From positions 42,937 through 106,936 of the forward strand of contig NZ_JANUGX010000027.1 of assembly GCF_024753245.1 (NCBI RefSeq): DNA of 64,000 nt, in the 5' to 3' direction. This document shows positions 39,273-48,893 of this stretch, piece by piece; the stretch's first letter is position 1; the number at the start of each line of letters is the position of its first letter. The DNA is from Massilia norwichensis. Lineage in GTDB: Bacteria > Pseudomonadota > Gammaproteobacteria > Burkholderiales > Burkholderiaceae_D. Position numbers and translations under genes: made by a program. The notes beneath the pieces are model-generated. The model saw only the letters and a program-made list of their open reading frames with translations. It ran no database searches and had not been told where the DNA came from.

Positions 39273-40031
39273 TCAACGAAGCTCGGGCTCGCCCGTGAAA
39301 TTCGGCTTACGCATCGGCATCTCATGCCGGCGCGTCCACAAGCCGGCCCAGCCCGGCGGCCAGTCGATGGCCGGGCCTGCATAGGCCGGCAGGCCGGCGC
39401 GCACCGGCACCACCGGCACTGGCGGCATCTCGACCAGGCCGCCGCCTTTCGGTTGCGGCGCCATGTCGAAGCTGTACATGTAGCCCGGCAGCAAAGCATC
39501 GCACACGCCGGCGAACCAGGCCGTGTGGTCTTCGTCGCGGCCGAGCGCGCGCGCCAGGCCTTCGGGGTCGAATTTGGCCAGCGCGTGGACCAGCTCGTCC
39601 GTGGTGGCGCCGGGCGCATCGCCCCAGCCCATCACCGGATTGCCGTTATAGTCGGCGCCCGAGCCATACCAGCCTTCGCGCCACGGCCGCTGCATCCAGT
39701 CGCGCTGGCCGGCGAACAGGTGCCAGCGCCAGTGCAGGCCGGACGGCTTGGGCCAGGAGTGCAGGTAGAGTTTTTCGTAGCCGGCCTTGTGCAGCTCGCG
39801 CACCATCGCCATCAGGCGCGCATGCGGCATGCGGTCCGGCGGCGAACGGCGGAACAGGATGGCCTCGCCATCGGCGTGCTGTACTTCGTCGGTGGAAAGG
39901 TTGAGGTCGAGCGTGCGCGATTCGTTGCCGAAGCGCGCGGAGATCCAGCCGGTCAGCAGATTGACGTGGACAATCACGCCATAGCCGCGATGGCGGTGGA
40001 AGATGACAGTGCCTGGAGCGACGGGTTTCAT
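39273..40031 (-). CDS. Conserved-looking hypothetical protein
   Basis: A 252-residue protein from ATG 40031. The N-terminal 60 residues (APGTVIFHRHRGYGVIVHV...GWISARFGNESRTLDL) look like a small SH3/Tudor-like beta-barrel, similar in feel to CarD-type or KOW-type folds. The rest is Trp/Pro-rich (LHSWPKPSGLHWRWHLFAG, PAIDWPPGWAGLW) without a motif I recognise. No signal or membrane segment. Codon use is like the neighbours. Convergent with the dehydrogenase and divergent from the asparaginase-domain gene. Confidence 0.7.
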   Translation of the reverse strand: MKPVAPGTVIFHRHRGYGVIVHVNLLTGWISARFGNESRTLDLNLSTDEVQHADGEAILFRRSPPDRMPHARLMAMVRELHKAGYEKLYLHSWPKPSGLHWRWHLFAGQRDWMQRPWREGWYGSGADYNGNPVMGWGDAPGATTDELVHALAKFDPEGLARALGRDEDHTAWFAGVCDALLPGYMYSFDMAPQPKGGGLVEMPPVPVVPVRAGLPAYAGPAIDWPPGWAGLWTRRHEMPMRKPNFTGEPELR

Positions 40032-40144
40032 GTGATCAGTGTACTCATCCGATCCGGAAGATTCTAGCGCAGTCACACACGGATACACCACGGTTTGCGG
40101 CTATCATTACCCACCTTATTTTTCTGCGTTTCCAAACCATCATC

Positions 40145-40636
40145 ATGACTTTGCGGATCATCGCCACCGGCGGCACCTTCGACAAACACTACAACGAACT
40201 CAACGGTGTTCTGGGCTTTGCGGACAGCCACTTGCCTGAGGTTATCAAGCGTTCGCGCATCACCATCCCGGCCGCGCTCGAGGTCGTTTCCCTGCTCGAT
40301 TCGCTCGACATGCAGGATGCCGACCGCCAGAAAGTCCTGGCCGCCTGCCAGGCCGCCACCGAGAAGGCCATCGTGATCGTGCACGGCACCGATACCATGC
40401 GCGAAACCGCCGAGGTGCTGGGCGCGGCAGCGGGCACCAGCGACAAGACCATCGTCTTCACCGGCGCCATGATTCCTTACGAGATCGCCAACTCGGACGC
40501 GCTGTTCAATTTCGGCTTCGCCTGCGGCGTGGCCCAGACCCTGCCGCCGGGCGTGTACGTGGCCATGAACGGCACGATCTTTACCTGGGATAACGTGACC
40601 AAGAACCGCGCCGCCGGCGTGTTCCAGGCGCGCTGA
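40145..40636 (+). CDS. Single-domain asparaginase-like protein
   Basis: A 163-residue protein that aligns only with the N-terminal domain of bacterial L-asparaginases: nucleophile Thr in IIATGGTFD, the second catalytic motif VHGTDTMRETAEVL, and TIVFTGAMIPYEIANSDA. The C-terminal domain (about 120-150 residues in normal enzymes) is missing, and the stop is clean with no downstream coding remnant. Stand-alone forms of this length may be a real short family or a decayed enzyme. Activity without the second domain is doubtful unless it oligomerises unusually. Confidence 0.85.
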   Translation: MTLRIIATGGTFDKHYNELNGVLGFADSHLPEVIKRSRITIPAALEVVSLLDSLDMQDADRQKVLAACQAATEKAIVIVHGTDTMRETAEVLGAAAGTSDKTIVFTGAMIPYEIANSDALFNFGFACGVAQTLPPGVYVAMNGTIFTWDNVTKNRAAGVFQAR

Positions 40637-40725
40637 GCCGGTAACGTTGCTGGCCGGCTAGCGCGCGCTGCTTATTTTCGTCAATTTTTACAATGCTCCT
40701 TCCATGAATGCAGGAGGAGCAAGCA

Positions 40726-42348
<1,623 letters not shown>

Positions 42349-42362
42349 GCTGTCGTGTAAAT

Positions 42363-42397
42363 AAAACGGCCCGGACGCGATGTCCGGACCGTTTTGT
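42363..42397 (+). terminator. Rho-independent terminator after catalase
   Basis: A 14-base stem (AAAACGGcCCGGAC with GTCCGGaCCGTTTT, one G-U-type mismatch) with a GCGAT loop and a T-rich 3' side, 14 bases after the catalase stop. Symmetry would also let it act on the opposite strand. Confidence 0.88.
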
Positions 42398-42402
42398 TAT
42401 CA

Positions 42403-42510
42403 CGTCGTCCCCGCGAAGGCGGGGACCCAAGTTTGCATGCGCTATGTCAGCGCATATAACTTGGGTTCCCTCCTGCGCGGGAAGTCATTTCCGGCAATGC
42501 CGGGAATGAC
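42403..42510. repeat. Palindromic intergenic repeat family A, copy 2
   Basis: The left arm 42403-42432 is nearly identical to 25213-25242; a degenerate right arm lies at 42459-42484. It is joined to a second hairpin GTCATTTCCGGC-N3-GCCGGGAATGAC (42484-42510). It fills the gap between the convergent catalase and rdgC genes, the same setting as copy 1. Confidence 0.8.
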
Positions 42511-42521
42511 ACAATGCGTGG

Positions 42522-43418
42522 TTACGCCTTGGCTTCCCCACCCAGCGCCTCAACCAGATCCGTCAGCATCTTCGCCAACTCGCCAGTCATCAGCATGATG
42601 TCGTTATCGAAACGCTCGTCGTCGCTGTAGGTGATGGTTTCGTTTTCCTTGATCACGTCCAGCGGCTTGATGCCCTTGACTGCCAGCGACTCGGTCAGCA
42701 CGAAGGACACGCGGCTGTTCCAGGTCATGGCCAGGCGGGTGCACTGCTTGCCGGCGGCGATGTGGCGGCGGATGTCTTCCGGGTCCAGCGAGTGCTTCAC
42801 GTAGCGCACCGCGGCCTTGCTTTCGCCGGTGGCGCGCAGCTCGGTGTCCTGGTCGATCGTGAAGTTGTACGGTGCCTCGTCCGATTCCAGCCAGCCGGTC
42901 ATCACGGCCACCGGCGAGCTTTGCACGCGCAGCGATTCCAGCGGCATCTTGTCGACGGCCTTCAGCAGCAGCTTGATGACGTCGTCCGCCTTGGACGGGC
43001 TGGCGGCGTCGATCACCAGCCAGCCGTTGACCGGGTCGATCCAGGTCCAGACGTTGCTGCGGATCGAGAAGGCGCGCGGCAGCAGCTCGTCGGCCACGCG
43101 TTCCTTCAGTTCCTTCATGGCCTTCTTGCCCGGCGGGAAGCCCTGCTGCTCTTCCAGCTCGGCGGCACGGGCCTTGGCGACCTGGTTGATGACCGAGCCC
43201 GGCAGCAGTTTCTTTTCCGTGCCCAGCATCATCAGCATTTGCTTGTTCACTTCGTGGACCAGCTTGCCGTTGCCGCGCGGCGAATCCCAGCCCTGACGCA
43301 GCAGTTCATTGCTGCTGGCCGGCGTGAACGCCTGCGACTGCAGCGCCTCTTCCATTTGTTCGGCGGTAAAAGCCCATGGGGCGGGCAGACGGTAAATCTG
43401 AAGATTCTTGAACCACAT
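42522..43418 (-). CDS. rdgC: Recombination-associated protein RdgC
   Basis: A DNA-binding ring-forming dimer that in E. coli modulates RecA, and in Neisseria supports pilin variation. The 298-residue length fits. Family features include MWFKNLQIYRL at the start, the central KKAMKELKERVADELLPRAF and FSIRSNVWTWIDP region, and the C-terminal RLAMTWNSRVSFVLTESLAVK. Next to dinB on the same strand but separated by 87 bases. Confidence 0.96.
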   Translation of the reverse strand: MWFKNLQIYRLPAPWAFTAEQMEEALQSQAFTPASSNELLRQGWDSPRGNGKLVHEVNKQMLMMLGTEKKLLPGSVINQVAKARAAELEEQQGFPPGKKAMKELKERVADELLPRAFSIRSNVWTWIDPVNGWLVIDAASPSKADDVIKLLLKAVDKMPLESLRVQSSPVAVMTGWLESDEAPYNFTIDQDTELRATGESKAAVRYVKHSLDPEDIRRHIAAGKQCTRLAMTWNSRVSFVLTESLAVKGIKPLDVIKENETITYSDDERFDNDIMLMTGELAKMLTDLVEALGGEAKA

Positions 43419-43505
43419 AGTTACTTTCAGTTATCTCTTTCTTCCAGGGGAACGACATTCTACACGCTGCCAGGCAGCAATTTTCACCTGGCACAGTAGG
43501 CTTTT

Positions 43506-44582
43506 TTAATGTGTTGCGCGTTCGTCAAACAAGCTGAGCTGCTCAACCTGTTCGGTTTCGCCCAGGCGCACGCCCACGCCCAGCAGGCGTACCGGACGGC
43601 TGGCGCGCAGCCAGCCGGTTTCCATCAGATGGGTGTAAATGGCCAGGTTGGGCGCGTAGCCCACGCACTCGACCGTGGTCTGCTGGAAGTCGTTGAATTT
43701 CAGTTTGACGAACAATTTATTGATGAATTTTTCGGCATTGCTGCGCTTGATACGGCCCTGCAAGTGTTCCATCAGCTCCGGCAGCAGGGCCAGGCAGGCG
43801 GGCAGGTCCGGCACATCGGGCGTATAGGTTTCCTCGGTACTGATCGATTTTCGTTCGCGTACCGGGTTGACCTCGCGATAGTCGATGCCGCGGCACAGGT
43901 CGTACAAGCGGGCACCGAAGGAGCCGAAATGCTCCTGCAGCTTCGCCATGCTCCAGCTGCGCAGATCGGCGCAGGTATCGACGCCCAGGCCGTTCATCTT
44001 GGCCGCCGTGACCTTGCCGACGCCGTGCAGCTTTTTCACCGGCAGCGCCGCCACGAAGGCGTCGACCTCGTCCGGCCGCACCAGGAACAGCCCGTCCGGC
44101 TTGTTCCAGTCGCTGGCGATCTTGGCCACGAACTTGTTCGGCGCCACCCCGGCCGACGCCGTGATGCCGACGGTTTCAAAAATGCGGCGCCGGATCTCCT
44201 GCGCGATCAGGGTCGCGCTGCCCTTGCAATGCGGCGAATCGGTGACGTCCAGGTAGGCCTCGTCCAGCGACAGCGGCTCGACCAGCTCCGTGTAGTCGCG
44301 GTAGATGTCCATGATCTGGCGCGAGGCGGTGCGGTACTTCTCCATGTTGGTCGGGATCAGGATCAGCTCCGGGCACAGTTTCAGCGCCTGGGCGGTGGCC
44401 ATCGCCGAATGGATGCCGAAGCGGCGCGCCTCGTAGTTGCAGGTCGCGACCACGCCGCGCTGGTCGGCCCGCCCTCCCACCGCCAGTGGCCGGCCGCGCA
44501 GGGACGGGTCATCCCGCATCTCGACGGAAGCGTAGAAACAGTCGCAGTCGCAGTGGATGATCTTGCGGAGGGGATTATTCAT
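43506..44582 (-). CDS. dinB: DNA polymerase IV (Y family)
   Basis: Error-prone translesion polymerase. It has 358 residues from ATG 44582. Catalytic acidic residues are in IIHCDCDCFYASVEMRDD (metal site) and SLDEAYLDVTD. The little-finger side shows SISTEETYTPD and RPVRLLGVGVRLG. The C-terminal tip QLSLF is a clear sliding-clamp-binding motif. The start codon nearly touches a LexA box, so the transcript leader should be very short. Located between a terminator for the upstream protease and rdgC. Confidence 0.96.
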   Translation of the reverse strand: MNNPLRKIIHCDCDCFYASVEMRDDPSLRGRPLAVGGRADQRGVVATCNYEARRFGIHSAMATAQALKLCPELILIPTNMEKYRTASRQIMDIYRDYTELVEPLSLDEAYLDVTDSPHCKGSATLIAQEIRRRIFETVGITASAGVAPNKFVAKIASDWNKPDGLFLVRPDEVDAFVAALPVKKLHGVGKVTAAKMNGLGVDTCADLRSWSMAKLQEHFGSFGARLYDLCRGIDYREVNPVRERKSISTEETYTPDVPDLPACLALLPELMEHLQGRIKRSNAEKFINKLFVKLKFNDFQQTTVECVGYAPNLAIYTHLMETGWLRASRPVRLLGVGVRLGETEQVEQLSLFDERATH

Positions 44583-44583
44583 A

Positions 44584-44599
44584 CTGTAATTGCATACAG
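44584..44599 (-). promoter_or_regulatory. LexA (SOS) box at the dinB start
   Basis: Read on the gene strand, CTGTATGCAATTACAG fits CTGT-N8-ACAG exactly and sits in a longer palindrome. Its last base is one base before the dinB ATG. A -10-like TATACT overlaps its upstream edge (about 44599-44604), so LexA would sit on the promoter itself. Confidence 0.85.
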
Positions 44600-44611
44600 T
44601 ATAAAGGCTAA

Positions 44612-44645
44612 CAAAAAGGGCGCGCAACCTGCGTTGCACGCCCTT
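44612..44645 (-). terminator. Rho-independent terminator after the first S8 protease
   Basis: Minus strand: AAGGGCGtGCAAC pairs with GTTGCgCGCCCTT (44645-44616) around a 4-base loop, followed by TTTTTG. It lies 21 bases past the protease stop and just upstream of the dinB promoter. Confidence 0.88.
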
Positions 44646-44666
44646 CTCATATTCACTACAGCCCGC

Positions 44667-46454
44667 TTACCAGGTGAACTTCAGGGTGTACTTGCCGGCG
44701 CCGCCCGCATGGTAGCGCACGCGGATGTAACGCGGCTGGGTCGTGGTCGCGGTGTTGGCCGTCGACACCGCATCGCTCACGCCGGCGCCATTGGTGCTCA
44801 GCGCCAGTTGCGTACCGCCGGCGTTATAGGCGTACAGGTCGTAGTCGAGCGCGCTCGAACCCTGGGTCAGCGTTGCGGTCAGGGTCTTGCCGGCCGGGAC
44901 CTGGACCACGAAATAATCGTTGTCGGTCGTGCTCGACAGGCTGCCGTTGACCACGGTGCCGGACACGCCGACCGCGTTGGCGCTCGAGATGTAGTTGTTC
45001 GACTCCACCTCGTTCTGGGTCGGCGCAGCCACCGTGACGGTGGCCGACACCGCGTTCACCGCTGCCGCCGCGTCGACGATACCGGCGCCGCAGCCCGAGC
45101 ACGCGGCCGGGAAGGCGCGCGCGGTGGCTTTCAGCTTGGCTTCGACTTCGTCCGGCGTCAGGTTCGGGTTCTTGGCCAGCATCAGGGCCGCCACGCCGGC
45201 CACGTGCGGGGTCGCCATCGAGGTGCCCATCATGTAGCCGTAGTTGTCGCCGGCCGGGGTGCTGGTACCGGCATTCCAGGTCGACAGGATGCCGGCGCCG
45301 CTGTCGCCGCCCGGCGCCGCCACGTCGACGTTGGCGCCGTAGTTCGAATACGAAGCCTTGCCGCCGCTGCGGCCCACTGCCGCCACCGCGATCACGCCGG
45401 CGCAGTTGGCCGGGTTCGAATTGGCCGCGTTGATGTTCGAGTTGCCGGCCGCGACCACGACCACGGCGCCGCGCGAACGGGCGCTGTTGATCGCGTTCTG
45501 GGTCGTGGTGTCGCAGGTGCCGCTGCCGCCCAGCGACAGGTTCAGCACGCGCGCCTTGTTCGGGTTGGCCGGGGCGCCGGTGACGGTGCCGCCGGAAGCC
45601 CAGACCATGGCATCGGCGATGTCCGAGGTGTAGCCGCCGCACTTGCCCAGCACGCGCACCGGCACGATCTTCGCGCCGTAGGCAACGCCGGCCACGCCGA
45701 CGCCGTTATTGGTTTTCGCGGCGATGGTGCCGGCGACGTGGGTGCCGTGCCAGCTCGAGGCTTCGTCCTGCGCCGGCATGCCGCCGCCGCACTGGCCGGC
45801 CGTGGTGTTGTCGCCGACGTCGCTGGCATCGCTGTCGCGGCCGTTGCCGTCGCCGGCGATGGCGGCGCTGGTGATGAAGTCATAGCCCGGCAGGATCTGG
45901 CCCGCCAGGTCGGCGTGAGGACGGTAGCCGGTGTCGATCACGGCCACGTTGATGCCGGCACCGGTCGACTTGTCCCAGGCCGCCGGCAGGTTCAGGCCGC
46001 CCTTGGCGTCGAAGTAGTGCCACTGCTGGCTGTACATCGGGTCGTTCGGGGTGAACAGCGGCACCATGATGCGGTCCGGCTCGGCGTATTCGACGTCGGG
46101 GTCGCGTGCCTTCAGCTCGGCGGCGAGGGCGCGGGCTTCATCCAGCGACATGCTGCGGCTCAGTTGCAGCACGTTGGCGCCGGTGGCGGTGGCGCGCAGC
46201 GCGCGCATGGTCGCGCCGAGCTGCTGGCCGGCGCGTGCCAGCAGGGCTTCGCGCGCGGCCGACATGGCGCGCGCGGGTACGGCGCCCTTGGAATTGTCGA
46301 CCGCGTCCTTGTACTTGACGATCAGGCGGTCGGTTTGGGTAATGACCTTGGTTGGTGCCGCATCCGACGGGGCAGCGTGGGCAGCCAGCGAGCCGAAGGC
46401 AACGAGGGCTGCGGCGCAGATTTTCAACACGGGGAACATCTTGTGGTGCGTCAT
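44667..46454 (-). CDS. Secreted subtilisin-like serine protease (S8) with C-terminal prepeptidase domain, copy 1
   Basis: A 595-residue exported protease. Signal peptide (VLKICAAALVAFGSLAAHA), an inhibitor-like propeptide (about 40-130), then an S8 catalytic domain with Asp174 (AVIDTGYRPH), His236 (SSWHGTHVAGT) and Ser412 (GTSMATPHVAG). A bacterial prepeptidase C-terminal beta-sandwich domain follows (about 490-595, ending YTLKFTW), normally removed after export. It is a close paralog of the next gene upstream and ends in its own terminator. Confidence 0.95.
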   Translation of the reverse strand: MTHHKMFPVLKICAAALVAFGSLAAHAAPSDAAPTKVITQTDRLIVKYKDAVDNSKGAVPARAMSAAREALLARAGQQLGATMRALRATATGANVLQLSRSMSLDEARALAAELKARDPDVEYAEPDRIMVPLFTPNDPMYSQQWHYFDAKGGLNLPAAWDKSTGAGINVAVIDTGYRPHADLAGQILPGYDFITSAAIAGDGNGRDSDASDVGDNTTAGQCGGGMPAQDEASSWHGTHVAGTIAAKTNNGVGVAGVAYGAKIVPVRVLGKCGGYTSDIADAMVWASGGTVTGAPANPNKARVLNLSLGGSGTCDTTTQNAINSARSRGAVVVVAAGNSNINAANSNPANCAGVIAVAAVGRSGGKASYSNYGANVDVAAPGGDSGAGILSTWNAGTSTPAGDNYGYMMGTSMATPHVAGVAALMLAKNPNLTPDEVEAKLKATARAFPAACSGCGAGIVDAAAAVNAVSATVTVAAPTQNEVESNNYISSANAVGVSGTVVNGSLSSTTDNDYFVVQVPAGKTLTATLTQGSSALDYDLYAYNAGGTQLALSTNGAGVSDAVSTANTATTTQPRYIRVRYHAGGAGKYTLKFTW

Positions 46455-46493
46455 GCTTGCTTCCTCTTACGATTGAACCGAACAGAGGAGCCT

Positions 46494-46522
46494 AACGAAA
46501 AGCGACCCACTTGGGGCCGCTT
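46494..46522 (-). terminator. Terminator between the tandem S8 proteases
   Basis: Minus strand: AAGCGGCCC (46522-46514) pairs with GGGTCGCTT (46508-46500) with one G-U pair and a 5-base loop, then TTTTCGTT. It lies 87 bases past the stop of the upstream protease and 40 bases before the start of the downstream one. Confidence 0.55.
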
Positions 46523-46608
46523 TGGGGGTTTTCACCACAGAAGAATTTTTGATAAGTAATTGATTGATAAAGGAAATACGTGCTTTAAAGCATTTCCTTT
46601 GCGAACAA

Positions 46609-48450
46609 TTACCAGCTCAGTTTCAGGGTGTACTTGCCGCTGGTCGAACCGGTGCCGCCGCTGTAGTACACCACGCGCACGTAACGGGCCGCGGTGCTGC
46701 TGCCGGTATTGGCCGAGCTTGCCGTATCCGCCGAACCTGCACCGTTCTCGCTCTTCGCCAGCTGGGTACCGGCGCTGTTGTAGATGTACAGGTCATAGTC
46801 GGACGACGAATTCGGCGTCATGGTCGCGCTCAGGGTCTTGCCGGCCGGGACCTGGACCACGAAGTAATCCGTGTCGGTGCTGCTGGACATGGTGCCGTTG
46901 ACCGTGGTGCCGGTGGTCGAGACAGCGTTCGCGGTGCTGATCGTGTTGTTCGACTCGGTTTCCGAGATGGTCGGGCCGGTGCTGGTGCCGCCACCCGCCG
47001 CCGCATCGATGGCCGCCGAGGCGTCGACGATACCGGCGCCGCAGCCCGAGCACGAAGCCGGGAAGGCACGCGCGCTCGACTTCAGTGCGGCTTCGACCTG
47101 GTCCGGGGTCAGGTTCGGATTCTTCGACAGCATCAGCGCGACCACGCCGGCCACGTGCGGCGTGGCCATCGAGGTGCCCATGTAGCCGGCGTAGCTGTCG
47201 GCGCCCGGTCCCTTGGTGCCGGCGTTCAGGGTCGACATGATTGCCGCGCCGCTGTCGCCGCCCGGTGCCGCCACGTCCACCAGGGTGCCGTAGTTCGAGT
47301 ACGAGGCACGGCCGCCCGACTTGTTGGTGGCTGCCACCGCGATCACGCCCGAGCAGTTGGCCGGGCTGCTGTTGCTGACGTTTTGCGACTCGTTACCGGC
47401 CGCGACCACGACCACGGTGCCGCGCGAGCGGGCGCCGTTGATGGCGGTCTGGGTGGTGGTGTCGCAGGCGCCGCCGCCGCCCAGCGACATGTTGATCACT
47501 TGTGCGCGGGCTGCGATGTTGGTCACGCCCGAGACGGTGCCGCCGGATGCCCAGACGATGCCGTCGGCGATGTCGGAGGTGTAGCCGCCGCACTGGCCCA
47601 GCACGCGCACCGGCACCACCTTGGCATTGTAGGCAACGCCGGCCACGCCAATGCCGTTGTTGGTCAGCGCGGCGATGGTGCCTGCCACGTGGGTGCCGTG
47701 CCAGCTCGAGTTGCTGGCCGCCGAGCCGGTACCGCACTGGCCGGCGGCGGTCCAGTCGCCCGGATCGCTGGCGTCGCTGTCGCGGCCGTTGCCGTCGTTC
47801 GAAATCGTGGTATCGGCGATGAAGTCATAGCCGGCCAGGATCTGGCCCTGCAGGTCGACGTGCGGACGGTAGCCGGTGTCGATCACGGCCACGCGGATGC
47901 CGGTACCGGTTGCCTTGTCCCAGGCCGCCGGCAGGCGCATGCCGCCGGTGACATCGGTGTAATCCCACTGCTGGCTGAAGTACGGGTCGTTCGGCGTGAA
48001 CATCGGCTTCATGATGCGGTCCGGCTCGGCGTACTCGACCGTAGCGTCGCTTGCCATCAGGTCGGCAGCCACCTTGGCGGCATCGGCCACCGACACCTTG
48101 CGGTTCAGTTGCAGGACGCGGGCGCCGGTACCGATGGTGTGCAGTTCCTTCATCGTCAGGCCGAGCTTGCGGCCGACCTGGTCGACCGTGGCCTTGCGCG
48201 AGGCGGCCATCGGCGACGAGGCGGCGGCGCGGGTCAGGCCCCGCGCCGTGCTCTTGGCATCCGGTGCGGCTTCGTCCTTGTACTTGACGATCAGGCGGTC
48301 GGTCTGGTCGCTGATGCCCGCACCCTGCGCGGCGGATGCGTTTGCCACCCCGACCGGCGTACCGGCGTGGACGACACTGGCGCCGAGGCCGATGACGGCT
48401 GCTGCACACAATTTCAAGACTGCCGGGTACATCGATTTCTGAGACTTCAT
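46609..48450 (-). CDS. Secreted subtilisin-like serine protease (S8) with C-terminal prepeptidase domain, copy 2
   Basis: A 613-residue paralog of the neighbouring protease with the same plan: signal peptide (VLKLCAAAVIGLGASVVHA), propeptide containing TDRLIVKYKDE, S8 domain with Asp191 (AVIDTGYRPH), His251 (SSWHGTHVAGT) and Ser427 (GTSMATPHVAG). A prepeptidase C-terminal domain ends YTLKLSW. The paired Cys in PASCSGCGAGIVDA is kept in both copies. Probably the older, promoter-proximal member of a tandem duplication. Substrates are probably environmental proteins. Confidence 0.95.
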   Translation of the reverse strand: MKSQKSMYPAVLKLCAAAVIGLGASVVHAGTPVGVANASAAQGAGISDQTDRLIVKYKDEAAPDAKSTARGLTRAAASSPMAASRKATVDQVGRKLGLTMKELHTIGTGARVLQLNRKVSVADAAKVAADLMASDATVEYAEPDRIMKPMFTPNDPYFSQQWDYTDVTGGMRLPAAWDKATGTGIRVAVIDTGYRPHVDLQGQILAGYDFIADTTISNDGNGRDSDASDPGDWTAAGQCGTGSAASNSSWHGTHVAGTIAALTNNGIGVAGVAYNAKVVPVRVLGQCGGYTSDIADGIVWASGGTVSGVTNIAARAQVINMSLGGGGACDTTTQTAINGARSRGTVVVVAAGNESQNVSNSSPANCSGVIAVAATNKSGGRASYSNYGTLVDVAAPGGDSGAAIMSTLNAGTKGPGADSYAGYMGTSMATPHVAGVVALMLSKNPNLTPDQVEAALKSSARAFPASCSGCGAGIVDASAAIDAAAGGGTSTGPTISETESNNTISTANAVSTTGTTVNGTMSSSTDTDYFVVQVPAGKTLSATMTPNSSSDYDLYIYNSAGTQLAKSENGAGSADTASSANTGSSTAARYVRVVYYSGGTGSTSGKYTLKLSW

Positions 48451-48835
48451 GTTTCTTCCTTCATAGAAAAAACCACTAAAGTTTGATTTTCCGCAAGCAC
48501 ATTAAGACGACTCAGTGCCTGAGATCTAGTTTTGTCGGCGCCGTTTCTGCACACCGATTTCCCGTCTGAAAGCGGGACACGGAAGAGTAGCGCGAAGGAA
48601 GAAGTTGCGTAGAAATTTCACAATTGAATTCGTCATATTTACAACGAAAAACCACACTCCTTAGTAAAAACCTACTTTATTTGGCGGAAAATCAGCTCAG
48701 CAAAATAAGATCTTGCTAAAAAGCGGCCAAAAATCACAAAAAAGCCATTCTCGGTCAACTACGATATTTAACACATCGTTTTGACTTATATCAGATATAA
48801 GCAATGAAATTTCATAGACGTGCATATCCGACTAA
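48451..48835. other. AT-rich promoter region of the protease pair
   Basis: About 385 bases without a gene, markedly AT-rich. It should contain the promoter of the leftward protease genes. A perfect palindrome CTTATAT-CAG-ATATAAG at 48785-48801 is the only distinct site and might be an operator. Confidence 0.5.
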
Positions 48836-48867
48836 ATGAAAAAAGGCCGCGATCGCTCGCGGCCTTT
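48836..48867 (-). terminator. Rho-independent terminator after TonB receptor
   Basis: Minus strand: AAAGGCCGCGA pairs with TCGCGGCCTTT across a 4-base loop, then TTTC. It lies 27 bases past the receptor stop. Confidence 0.92.
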
Positions 48868-48893
48868 CATGTTCTACAGAACGAAGCTAAAGC

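Noticed and set aside
40145..40636. Link between the asparaginase-like protein and the cyanophycinase cluster
   Set aside because: They are about 7 kb apart with unrelated operons between; no sequence evidence of co-regulation.
43509..48486. Long plus-strand frames opposite dinB and the proteases
   Set aside because: His/Gly/Arg-rich shadows of well-supported minus-strand genes.
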